In this document: in pieces, positions 45,922 through 53,841 of the stretch | Layout of the letters: each line of letters opens with the position of its first letter | Position numbering within the stretch: position 1 is the stretch's first letter | Assembly: GCF_001586165.1 (NCBI RefSeq) | Contig: NZ_CP014608.1 | Span: 1,116,001-1,180,000, forward strand | Length of the DNA stretch: 64,000 bases | Direction of reading: 5' to 3' | Origin: Obesumbacterium proteus | GTDB taxonomy: Bacteria; Pseudomonadota; Gammaproteobacteria; Enterobacterales; Enterobacteriaceae | The notes under the pieces: model-generated | Told to the model about the DNA's origin: nothing | What the model saw: only the letters and a program-made list of their open reading frames with translations | Database searches by the model: none | Program-made: the position numbers and the translations under genes

Positions 45922-47235
45922 ATGAAAAAAATAACTAAGGGCTTTTTCTCGCTGAGCGCATTGGCGTTATTCATTCCGCTGGCGGCTCAGTCTGCGGATG
46001 TTTCTCCCGCTGCGCCTGAAGGTTACCAGCTAGAACAAGTTCTCATTTTTAGCCGTCATGGTATTCGTGCACCGCTGGTGGGATACGGCGATATCTTGGC
46101 AGAATCGACGCCACATCAATGGCCTATATGGAAAACGGAAGGGGGATTGCTGACGCCTAAAGGGGCTGAGGTAGAAACACTCTTTGGTAAATATATGCGA
46201 GATTGGCTCGCCCAAAGCGGTATTTTGTCTGCGAATGGTTGTCCAACCGACGGTACTGTGTTTGTTTACGCTAACAGCCTGCCTCGCACCATTGATACCG
46301 CGAAAAGCTTTGTCAACGGCGCATTTCCCGAGTGTTCACTCAAGGTGAATCATCAGGCCAAAATTGGCACCATGGACCCAACGTTTAACCCGATAATTAC
46401 CGCGAAAGTCACTGATGAGTTCAAACAAAAAGCCATTGAGTCGATTAACCAACATGCGGGACCGGGGGGGATTGACGGTCTTAACGAGCGCTTGAAACCT
46501 AACTATGCGGTACTTCAGCAGGTGATGGACTACGGGCAATCGAAAGTTTGTACCGAGAAAAAAACCTGCTCTTTGGCGGAACAGCCAAATACGGTCAACA
46601 TCGTCCAGGACAAAGAGCCCGGTATTACGGGACCGCTACGTGTAGGAACCGGCGCATCTGATGGGTTTATGCTGCAGTTTTACGAAGGATATCCGCTGAA
46701 AGAGGTGGCTTGGGGACAAATCACCGATGAAAAACAGTGGGAGCAATTGGAAGAGATAAAGAATCTTTATCATGAAACCCTGTTTGGCTCGTCAGCGGTA
46801 GCCCAAAATGCGGCGGCACCTTTGATGCGTTTCGTTAGCGCAACGCTGGTGGGAACGCCAGATAACAATGCGCTGGCGGCAGACGCTCATAAAGCGAAGG
46901 TTGCGGTACTGGTGGGGCATGATTCCAACATTGCGTCTTTATTAGCAGCCATGAAAACGGCCGAATATGAATTGCCTAAGCAGTATGAGAAAACCCCGAT
47001 CAGCGGAAAAATTGTTTTCCAACGTTGGCATGATAAAAACGACAATCGTGATTTGATGAAGATTGAATATGTATATCAGTCAACCGATCAAATCCGTAAT
47101 GCTACGCCGTTATCATTGTCATCACCGGCTCAGCGTGTGGTTTTACAAATCGATGGTTGTAAAATTGATGCCAACGGTTTCTGCCCAATGGATGATTTTA
47201 AAACCGCGATAGCGAAAGATATTCAAGGACAGTAA
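45922..47235 (+). CDS. agp: Periplasmic histidine acid phosphatase (glucose-1-phosphatase type)
   Basis: A 437-residue secreted phosphatase with a signal peptide cleaved after about residue 25 (LALFIPLAAQSA). The catalytic motif is RHGIRAP (R45, H46), and the proton-donor HD pair lies in VGHDSNIASLL near residue 333. The C-terminal part (GKIVFQRWHDKNDNRDLMKIEYVYQS, GFCPMDDF) is characteristic of E. coli Agp, which frees glucose from glucose-1-phosphate. Agp itself has RHNLRAP; the glycine here is the residue found in true phytases, so activity on phytate is plausible. Cysteines suggest disulfides. A stem follows at 47245. Confidence 0.82.
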   Translation: MKKITKGFFSLSALALFIPLAAQSADVSPAAPEGYQLEQVLIFSRHGIRAPLVGYGDILAESTPHQWPIWKTEGGLLTPKGAEVETLFGKYMRDWLAQSGILSANGCPTDGTVFVYANSLPRTIDTAKSFVNGAFPECSLKVNHQAKIGTMDPTFNPIITAKVTDEFKQKAIESINQHAGPGGIDGLNERLKPNYAVLQQVMDYGQSKVCTEKKTCSLAEQPNTVNIVQDKEPGITGPLRVGTGASDGFMLQFYEGYPLKEVAWGQITDEKQWEQLEEIKNLYHETLFGSSAVAQNAAAPLMRFVSATLVGTPDNNALAADAHKAKVAVLVGHDSNIASLLAAMKTAEYELPKQYEKTPISGKIVFQRWHDKNDNRDLMKIEYVYQSTDQIRNATPLSLSSPAQRVVLQIDGCKIDANGFCPMDDFKTAIAKDIQGQ

Positions 47236-47244
47236 AGATAATCT

Positions 47245-47278
47245 GCCTGAGCACCGCGCATATTTGCCGTGCTCAGGC
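47245..47278 (+). terminator. Hairpin after the acid phosphatase gene
   Basis: GCCTGAGCAC and GTGCTCAGGC form a perfect 10-bp stem; no T run follows, so it may need Rho or act as a stability stem. Confidence 0.5.
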
Positions 47279-47318
47279 GTTAAGCTTGTTTGAGGAACGT
47301 TTCGCCACTCAAATCTGA

Positions 47319-47357
47319 GATACTTTGTCATCGCTATGATGTTCTGATACTTTGTCA
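47319..47357 (+). repeat. Direct repeat upstream of the RpiR regulator
   Basis: GATACTTTGTCA occurs twice (47319-47330 and 47346-47357), 27 bases apart, ending 25 bases before the regulator start. This would suit two binding sites on the same face or an autoregulatory operator. Confidence 0.5.
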
Positions 47358-47382
47358 CGATAACTCGTTACTGGATACTCGC

Positions 47383-48114
47383 ATGTTTACCCATATCGCC
47401 TTATCGACGCTGAATGGCTTGGAATTGATGGTATATAACTATGTCATCAAAAATAAAGATAAGGTGATGTATATGACTATCCGCGAGTTGGCGGATGAAG
47501 CGGATGTTTCCACCACCACCATATTACGCTTTTGCAAGAAAATGAATTGCAGTGGCTATTCTGAATTTCGTATTCGTTTTAAACTTTATCTTGAGCAAGA
47601 AGAGAAATTATTATTGACCTCCGGAGCGAGTGAAATAATGAGTTTCTTTAAAAGTATTCATAATGATGAGTTTGAAGAACTTATTACGCGCACGGCGAAG
47701 CAAATCGCTGAAGCGGAAAGAATAATATTTGTTGGTGCCGGTACTTCGGGTACGCTCGGGAAATATGGCGCGCGTTTTTTCTCTAACGTAGGGAAATTTA
47801 GTAATTATATTGACGATCCCTATTATCCTATTAGTACAGACATGTACAAAAATGCGATCGCAATTATTTTATCTGTTTCTGGTGAAACCCCAGAGATATT
47901 AAAATTGGCGAGCCAGTTTAGCCTGCATCACTGTAAAATCATCAGCATTACCAACAGCGAAACCTCCTCTTTAGCGCGCATGGCGGACTTCAATCTCTCC
48001 TATCACATGCCACAAATTCTGATTGCTAGTGAATATAATATCACCACCCAGGTTCCGGTAATTTATATGCTAGAGGCAATAGGAAATAAATTGGAAAAGA
48101 ATATTTCTAGTTAA
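47383..48114 (+). CDS. RpiR-family transcriptional regulator of the glucoside PTS locus
   Basis: A 243-residue MurR/RpiR regulator. The N-terminal helix-turn-helix (about 1-77) has TIRELADEADVSTTTILRFCKKM; the C-terminal SIS domain (about 105-235, VGAGTSGTLGKYGARFF and LSVSGETPEILK) binds phosphosugars. It lies directly upstream of, and in line with, a beta-glucoside EIIBC and a 6-phospho-beta-glucosidase, so it probably senses the phosphorylated glucoside. The chosen start at 47383 has only a weak ribosome site; the frame is open to 47290. The low-GC, AAA/ATA-rich codon use differs from the neighbours. Confidence 0.8.
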   Translation: MFTHIALSTLNGLELMVYNYVIKNKDKVMYMTIRELADEADVSTTTILRFCKKMNCSGYSEFRIRFKLYLEQEEKLLLTSGASEIMSFFKSIHNDEFEELITRTAKQIAEAERIIFVGAGTSGTLGKYGARFFSNVGKFSNYIDDPYYPISTDMYKNAIAIILSVSGETPEILKLASQFSLHHCKIISITNSETSSLARMADFNLSYHMPQILIASEYNITTQVPVIYMLEAIGNKLEKNISS

Positions 48115-48157
48115 TAATTGAGACATTGATCTGATAAAAAACAGCGTGTTTTCACGG

Positions 48158-48176
48158 TGTGACAAATCACATTTGT
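48158..48176. promoter_or_regulatory. Overlapping inverted repeats before the PTS gene
   Basis: TGTGA-CAAA-TCACA (48158-48171) and ACAAAT-CAC-ATTTGT (48162-48176) overlap. The first has CRP half-sites but a 4-base instead of 6-base spacer, so an RpiR operator is a better guess. The 180-base gap also has a CCCCTT/AAGGGG leader stem at 48244-48266. Confidence 0.4.
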
Positions 48177-48294
48177 GTTTTTTTGTTATATCGTGACATT
48201 AATTAATTCTTTGCTACTATCCAAATTATAAATCATAAATATTCCCCTTCCGTTTATTAAAAGGGGTTTCTGTTCCTACAGAAGGACTCATTCT

Positions 48295-49812
48295 ATGGCA
48301 ATTAATTATGCGGACTCGGCCAAGGAAATTGTAAAATTAATTGGTAGCGATAATAATGTGATTAATGTCACACATTGTGCAACGCGTCTACGATTTGTAT
48401 TAAAAGATAATTCGCAGGTAGATAAAGAAACCCTTAAACGTGTTAAAGGCGTTATTACAGTTATTGAGTCTAGCGGGCAATTACAGGTGGTGATTGGTAA
48501 CCACGTGGGTGATGCCTATCGAGAAGTGCTAAAGCTGATTCAGGTGGATGAAAATGCCGCCGTCAGCGCACCTAACGTCGGCATTGTTAGCCGTCTGATG
48601 GATATCATTTCCAGTATTTTTGCGCCTTTCCTCTATCCGCTGGCTGCATGTGGTGTTTTGCAGGGGCTAATTTCGCTGTTTGCCGTTTTAGGCTGGATGG
48701 ATCCTGCCAGCGGAACCTACCGTATCTTGAACTTCGTTTCATGGACCGGATTTACTTTCCTGCCGGTGATGGTGGCTTACACCGCTGCGAAGAAATTTAA
48801 CGTTAATCCATTTACTGCCGTGATTGCCGCCTGTGCGCTGGTTTGCCCTGACTACATGAGCATGCTGACAGCCAACAAGATCCTGCTGGTTAACTCAGCC
48901 GATCCTGCAATGCAGGAGCTGATGAAAGAAGCGGTGAATAATCCACAGATTGCCCGTGTGCTAACGGAAGTTGTGGGGATCCCGCTTAGCGCAGATCCGC
49001 TCACGTTTTTAGGTATGCCTGTGGAGTATTTGAGCTATACCTCGGCGGTTATTCCGATCATTTTGATGGTGTGGATGATGTCGTATGTGCAGCGTTTCTT
49101 TGAACGAATTCTGCCGCTGGTGATCCGCAATCTGTTCACGCCGATGTTCTGTCTGGCGATTATTGTTCCTCTGACACTGCTGGTATTTGGCCCGATTGGC
49201 AACATGATTGGCGGTGCCATCGGCGGGGTTTACAACACGCTTTATCACCTCAGTCCTGCGGTAGCCGGTTTTGTGGTTGGCGCGCTGTGGACGCCGTTAG
49301 TTACCTTGGGTGTGCATTGGGGGATTACTCCGGTCACCGTGGGCAACTACGCGACTTTGGGCTACGACACCTTTACTGGCCTGCAAGCCTCCGCCGTGTT
49401 TGCTATGGCGGGCGCCGTTCTGGGCGTTTACCTGAAATCTAAAGATGCCGAGATGAAACGCGTTGCGCTGTCTGCGGGGATGACGGGTCTGTTCGGGATT
49501 ACTGAACCTGCAATTTATGGTGTGGCATTGCGCTTAAAGCGTCCGATGGTCTGTGCCTGCATGGCGGGTGCGGTCGGCGGTGCCATTGCCGGTTCCTTCA
49601 ATGCGGTATCGTGGAGCTACTGTATCCCAGGGATCGCGGTGCTGCCGGTGTTCTTCAAAGAAGGGCATCTGCCTCAGTTCCTTGGTTTCGTCCTGTCGAT
49701 AAGCGTGGCCTTTGTCCTCGGTGCCGTATTCACCTGGTTTGCCGGATTTAAAGAAGAAATTCCAGCAGCAGTGACAGATACCAAAGCAGCGGCGCAGCCT
49801 GAAGTCGCTTGA
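48295..49812 (+). CDS. PTS beta-glucoside-type EIIBC permease
   Basis: A 505-residue phosphotransferase transporter that imports and phosphorylates a glucoside. The EIIB domain (about 1-85) has the phospho-cysteine C28 in VTHCATRLRF; the EIIC domain (about 100-480) is a membrane channel of 8-10 segments with GITEPAIYGVALRLKRP near residue 400. No EIIA domain is attached, as in AscF, so phosphate probably comes from EIIA-Glc or another EIIA elsewhere. It precedes the 6-phospho-beta-glucosidase by 37 bases. The exact sugar (arbutin, salicin, cellobiose) cannot be told. Confidence 0.88.
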   Translation: MAINYADSAKEIVKLIGSDNNVINVTHCATRLRFVLKDNSQVDKETLKRVKGVITVIESSGQLQVVIGNHVGDAYREVLKLIQVDENAAVSAPNVGIVSRLMDIISSIFAPFLYPLAACGVLQGLISLFAVLGWMDPASGTYRILNFVSWTGFTFLPVMVAYTAAKKFNVNPFTAVIAACALVCPDYMSMLTANKILLVNSADPAMQELMKEAVNNPQIARVLTEVVGIPLSADPLTFLGMPVEYLSYTSAVIPIILMVWMMSYVQRFFERILPLVIRNLFTPMFCLAIIVPLTLLVFGPIGNMIGGAIGGVYNTLYHLSPAVAGFVVGALWTPLVTLGVHWGITPVTVGNYATLGYDTFTGLQASAVFAMAGAVLGVYLKSKDAEMKRVALSAGMTGLFGITEPAIYGVALRLKRPMVCACMAGAVGGAIAGSFNAVSWSYCIPGIAVLPVFFKEGHLPQFLGFVLSISVAFVLGAVFTWFAGFKEEIPAAVTDTKAAAQPEVA

Positions 49813-49849
49813 TTACGCAACAAAATTCATTAAAGAAGAGAGCAACAGA

Positions 49850-51286
49850 ATGAAACAACAACGGTTACCGGATGATTTTCTGTGGGGCGGCGCGGTCGCG
49901 GCTCATCAGGTTGAAGGCGGCTGGGATCAGGGCGGCAAAGGGCCAAGCATCGTTGATGTCTTATCCAGCGGATCGCATGGCGTCGATCGCGTGATCACCG
50001 ATGGCATCCAAGACGGTTACCTTTATGCCAACCACGACGCGGTCGATTTTTATCATCGCTACAAGGGTGATATCGCGCTGTTTGCTGAGATGGGCTTTAA
50101 ATGTTTTCGCACCTCGATTGCGTGGTCGCGCATTTTCCCGAAGGGGGATGAAGTAGAACCAAATGAAGCAGGGTTACAGTTTTACGATGAGATGTTCGAT
50201 GAGCTGTTGAAATATGGCATTGAGCCGGTGATTACGCTGTCGCATTTCGAAATGCCGTGGCATTTGGTGAAAGAGTATGGCGGCTGGAAAAACCGTAAAG
50301 TCGTTGATTTCTTTGTTCACTTTAGCGAAGTAGTGATCAAGCGTTACCAGCACAAAGTGAAATACTGGATGACGTTCAACGAGATCAACAACCAGCGTAA
50401 CTGGAAAACACCGCTGTTTGGTTATTGCTGTTCAGGGGTGATTTACACCAATGAGCCTAACCCTGAAGAGTGCATGTACCAAGTACTGCATCACCAGTTT
50501 GTTGCCAGCGCACAGGTGGTGAAATTAGGGCACGATATTAATCCTGCGCTACAAATCGGCTGCATGATTGCGATGGTGCCGCTCTACCCATACTCCTGCC
50601 ATCCCGATGATGTAATGTATGCGCAGGAAGCGATGCGTGAGCGTTTCCTGTTTGGCGATGTGCATATGCGTGGCTATTACCCTTCATACATTCTTAAAGA
50701 GTGGGAGCGCAAAGGCTATCACATTGAAATGCAACCGAATGACAAGCAGATTTTGTTAGATGGATGTGCGGATTATATCGGCCTGAGCTACTACATGAGT
50801 AATGCGGTACAGGCAAACTCAGCGGGAACAGGAACGGCGCTGGCGGGCTTTGAGGGATCGGTACCAAACCCGCATGTGAAAGCATCAGAGTGGGGATGGC
50901 AGATCGACCCTGTAGGTCTGCGTTATACGCTGAACATTTTGTATGAGCGTTACCAGAAGCCGCTGTTTATCGTTGAAAACGGCTTTGGCGCGGTCGACAA
51001 AGCCGGTGCCGATGGGCAAATTCACGATGATTACCGCATCGCGTATTTAAAATCCCACATCGAGCAGATGAAAAAGGCGGTGATTGACGACGGCGTTGAG
51101 CTGATGGGGTATACCCCGTGGGGCTGCATCGATTGTGTTTCTTTCACAACCGGCCAGTACAGTAAACGTTATGGCTTTATCTACGTTGATAAACATGATG
51201 ATGGCACTGGCACGCAAGAACGGTCGAAAAAACAGAGTTTCGATTGGTATAAGCAAGTGATTGAGAGCAATGGTGAGAAGTTGTAG
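49850..51286 (+). CDS. bglA: 6-phospho-beta-glucosidase (GH1)
   Basis: Cytoplasmic glycoside hydrolase family 1 enzyme of 478 residues that splits phosphorylated beta-glucosides delivered by the PTS. The acid/base glutamate is E178 in TFNEINNQ and the nucleophile E376 in IVENGFG. DFLWGGAVAAHQVEGGW at the N-terminus is the GH1 signature. It aligns along its length with E. coli BglA (ending SNGEKL), more closely than with AscB as far as I can judge from memory. Second gene of the PTS operon, closed by a good terminator. Confidence 0.9.
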   Translation: MKQQRLPDDFLWGGAVAAHQVEGGWDQGGKGPSIVDVLSSGSHGVDRVITDGIQDGYLYANHDAVDFYHRYKGDIALFAEMGFKCFRTSIAWSRIFPKGDEVEPNEAGLQFYDEMFDELLKYGIEPVITLSHFEMPWHLVKEYGGWKNRKVVDFFVHFSEVVIKRYQHKVKYWMTFNEINNQRNWKTPLFGYCCSGVIYTNEPNPEECMYQVLHHQFVASAQVVKLGHDINPALQIGCMIAMVPLYPYSCHPDDVMYAQEAMRERFLFGDVHMRGYYPSYILKEWERKGYHIEMQPNDKQILLDGCADYIGLSYYMSNAVQANSAGTGTALAGFEGSVPNPHVKASEWGWQIDPVGLRYTLNILYERYQKPLFIVENGFGAVDKAGADGQIHDDYRIAYLKSHIEQMKKAVIDDGVELMGYTPWGCIDCVSFTTGQYSKRYGFIYVDKHDDGTGTQERSKKQSFDWYKQVIESNGEKL

Positions 51287-51310
51287 TCGTTTGATTTAAA
51301 TAAAAAACAA

Positions 51311-51342
51311 AAAAGCCATCTGCGAATAGCGATGGCTTTTTT
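51311..51342. terminator. Terminator of the glucoside operon
   Basis: AAAAGCCATC and GATGGCTTTT form a 10-bp stem followed by T residues; the A tract on the left lets it serve the convergent gene at 51364 too. Confidence 0.85.
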
Positions 51343-51363
51343 ACGTTTTTTAATCAGACGATG

Positions 51364-51795
51364 TTATTTTTTGCTTAATGAATTGAAGATGGTGAACTGC
51401 TTACAAATATAGGTCTGTCCAGCCATCGTCAGATTGTATAAGTCATTGCCCGGTGTACCTGGATGGCCCATTTTGATGCCGAAATTGATGGTGGTATTCG
51501 ATGGATCAGGCGTGAACTGTTTGGTTTTCTCATCGTAATTAGACAGCACATACTGCACTTTCTCACTCTCGTCGTCAGTACGATTCCCGTAATAAATCTG
51601 CGATGCCTTGCTGATAGGGTCGGTGATTTGCAACACCATCACATTCTCGTTACTGATGGCGCTGGAGAGCACTTTAAACCCGCCGCAGGTGGTATAGCCT
51701 ACCGCATGATAGTTGCCGATCATCGGCTGTGCTGGCGCTGCGGCCAAGCTGGCGAACGGTGAGAGAACGAATAAGGCTAACAGTGTTTTCTTCAT
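51364..51795 (-). CDS. Secreted protein of unknown function
   Basis: A 143-residue protein with a clear signal peptide (MKKTLLALFVLSPFASLAAA, cleavage near residue 20-22). The mature part has two cysteines (in TTCGGFK and YICKQF) that could form one disulfide in the periplasm. It has a hydrophilic middle (NRTDDESEKVQYVL) and the LYNLTMAGQTYICKQF ending. I do not recognise a family. It stands alone, converging on the glucosidase gene. Upstream, 51796-52153 (358 bases) is AT-rich and holds no recognisable signal except the terminator at 52102. Confidence 0.75.
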   Translation of the reverse strand: MKKTLLALFVLSPFASLAAAPAQPMIGNYHAVGYTTCGGFKVLSSAISNENVMVLQITDPISKASQIYYGNRTDDESEKVQYVLSNYDEKTKQFTPDPSNTTINFGIKMGHPGTPGNDLYNLTMAGQTYICKQFTIFNSLSKK

Positions 51796-52101
51796 GAAAT
51801 TGTTCTCAATGGTTAAAAATTAAACTATTCAGCGTGTTAAGCTAATTCGCTTTTATTTGGACAGTAGCTTGGACAACAGATTCTATAAAACCTTCGGTAT
51901 CTGTCCAATTTGCACTGCAAGAATTTATGTCTAGAGGTAGGGGATTGGGAAGCTTTTCTCGTGGTTTCGAAGGTAAAGATATATAAATCATTTATAATTC
52001 AAAGTGATGTGGAAATTAACGTTATTGTCTGAACGTTTCAAATTGAAAATATCAGCAACACTTTTTAGGAATCAATGACTTTCAATATGGTGCTCATAGC
52101 A

Positions 52102-52134
52102 AAAAGCGCCTACCTATAAAGGTAATGCGCTTTT
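52102..52134 (-). terminator. Terminator of the oxidative sugar operon
   Basis: AAAAGCGC-(C)TACC and GGTA-(AT)-GCGCTTTT pair around TATAAA. On the minus strand the stem ends in five T residues, 19 bases after the SDR gene stop. Confidence 0.7.
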
Positions 52135-52153
52135 CTATTGAGTTATCAGATCA

Positions 52154-52927
52154 TCAGTCCTGCATCAGAGCACTTCGCCCACCGTCCATCACGATGGTGG
52201 TTCCCGCGATAAATCCAGCCGCGGGGCTGGATAAGAACAGGCACAGTTCGCCAACTTCTTCAGACGTTCCGATACGGCCAACAGGATGTTTGGCGATAGT
52301 TTCCTGCCGTGCTTTTTCTCCGTCGCCGTGTGAGTCAAACCAAACCTGATTTCCCGCAGTATCAATGAAGCCTGGAGCTATTCCCACGCTGCGAATAGCT
52401 GGACCCCATTCAATGGTGAGGCTTTGTACCAGCGAGAGCAACGCGCGCTTGGTGATGTTGTAAGGCGCGCAGCCTGGCATGGTTGAAAAGGCATGATTGG
52501 AGGTCATCACCAGAATAACGCCTCGTGATTTCTCTAACATCCCGCGGCAGCACTTCGCCATATACCAATGCGAGCGCAGGTTAAGATCGAGATTGTGGTG
52601 CCAATCTTCTAGTTCGCAATCAATGCCTTTAAAGACGTTTTTGCCTGCGTTGGAAACCAGTACGTCAAGACGGCCAAAGCGTTGCTCAACGGCGGCAACA
52701 AATTCGCTGATGTTTTCGGTGCAGGTGATATCAACTGAGTAGTAGCAAAAATGCTCGGGGAAGTGCTCTAACAACGTTTTGGCATGCGGGGCTTTTTCCA
52801 ATGATGAAAAAGCGCAGCCAATAACGATATCACCGTTTTTTAAGAATGTTTGTGCGATGGCGTGGCCGATGCCTTGGCTGGCGCCGGTCACGATGACAAC
52901 GCGTGGCTGCTGGGCTGATGTAGACAT
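52154..52927 (-). CDS. SDR-family sugar dehydrogenase
   Basis: A 257-residue classical short-chain dehydrogenase. NAD(P)-binding TGASQGIG at residues 14-21, NAG at 93-95, catalytic N116, S143, Y156 and K160 (PYNITK) are all present. It is the last gene of the minus-strand sugar operon. With a lactonase, an aldonate dehydratase, DgoK and DgoA in the same operon, the simplest role is oxidation of an aldose such as galactose to its lactone. A reductase of an aldonate or uronate is the alternative. GGAG ribosome site six bases upstream. Confidence 0.8.
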   Translation of the reverse strand: MSTSAQQPRVVIVTGASQGIGHAIAQTFLKNGDIVIGCAFSSLEKAPHAKTLLEHFPEHFCYYSVDITCTENISEFVAAVEQRFGRLDVLVSNAGKNVFKGIDCELEDWHHNLDLNLRSHWYMAKCCRGMLEKSRGVILVMTSNHAFSTMPGCAPYNITKRALLSLVQSLTIEWGPAIRSVGIAPGFIDTAGNQVWFDSHGDGEKARQETIAKHPVGRIGTSEEVGELCLFLSSPAAGFIAGTTIVMDGGRSALMQD

Positions 52928-52942
52928 AAATACTCCGTCAAT

Positions 52943-53839
52943 TTAAAGAGCAAATGTTGAAATGAAACTGTCGATCATCAGACGATCTTGCTCCGTCAGT
53001 GACCAGCCAGGGTGACGACAGTAATCAGTGGCGATGATCCCTCGGCGTTGCAGGATCGTTTTCTCCACCTGAATAATGTATTCGCAGTGTGTCATCCAGC
53101 GCTGGATCCACGGCAGCAGCTGCTGATGTAATTCCTGTGCGGCGGCTTTTTCCCCTTGCTGCCAGCGCTGATAAATCTGTACATAGATCTCGCTGAAGGA
53201 GCAACCCGGCATCACGCCTTTACCTCCCGCCTCGAGCATTTGCAGCATATAAAGCCCTGCATAACCGTTAAGAACGCTGGCCTGCGGCGCTTGTTGTAAA
53301 AATTCACGGGTGTAAGCCACCGGTGGATTGCATTCAATTTTAAACACCGCGTGTGGATAGCGGGTGGCGACCTCGGCTAGCTGTGCAGGCGTGATGGCCA
53401 GCCCAGTTTCACCCGGTGCGTATTGCACCATAACCGGAATATCGACCGCTTCTAGCACCGAGAAAATATGATGTAAAATTGCCTCAGGGCTCGGCTGTAG
53501 AAAGAAGGGCGGCAGTAGCATCAGAGCGTCGGCACCGCGTTTTTGATAGTCGCGAGCGCGTTTCATGGCAACCTCAGTGCTGTGGTCGGTGACCGAAATA
53601 GCGCGAAAAACGCCGCTGCCGCGAAGGTCGGATAAAAACTGATTGGAAAGCAGTAAGCGTTCGTTGTCATCCAACTTAGGAAATTCGCTGGCGATGCCGA
53701 ATAGGGTTAATCCCTGAATACCGGCTGTGGCCAGATGCTCTAACATACGGCTAAAGCTTGAGTAATCCAGTTCGCCCTGCGATGTGAAGGGCATGGCTGC
53801 AATCGGATTGACGCCGCAGATGTCTGTTGATTGATACAT
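52943..53839 (-). CDS. DapA-family (class I) 2-keto-3-deoxy-aldonate aldolase
   Basis: A 298-residue member of the DHDPS/N-acetylneuraminate lyase superfamily. The Schiff-base lysine is K167 in FKIE and the catalytic tyrosine Y140 in VQYAPG. The usual GTTGE loop is replaced by GIASEF (48-53), which argues against true DapA and for a sugar-acid aldolase or dehydratase. It follows the dehydratase gene by two bases. Likely it splits, or further dehydrates, the 2-keto-3-deoxy acid without prior phosphorylation, parallel to the DgoK/DgoA branch. Confidence 0.78.
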   Translation of the reverse strand: MYQSTDICGVNPIAAMPFTSQGELDYSSFSRMLEHLATAGIQGLTLFGIASEFPKLDDNERLLLSNQFLSDLRGSGVFRAISVTDHSTEVAMKRARDYQKRGADALMLLPPFFLQPSPEAILHHIFSVLEAVDIPVMVQYAPGETGLAITPAQLAEVATRYPHAVFKIECNPPVAYTREFLQQAPQASVLNGYAGLYMLQMLEAGGKGVMPGCSFSEIYVQIYQRWQQGEKAAAQELHQQLLPWIQRWMTHCEYIIQVEKTILQRRGIIATDYCRHPGWSLTEQDRLMIDSFISTFAL

Positions 53840-53841
53840 GA

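Noticed and set aside
48158..48171. CRP site before the PTS gene
   Set aside because: The half-sites TGTGA and TCACA are perfect, but the spacer is 4 bases instead of 6, which CRP does not accept.
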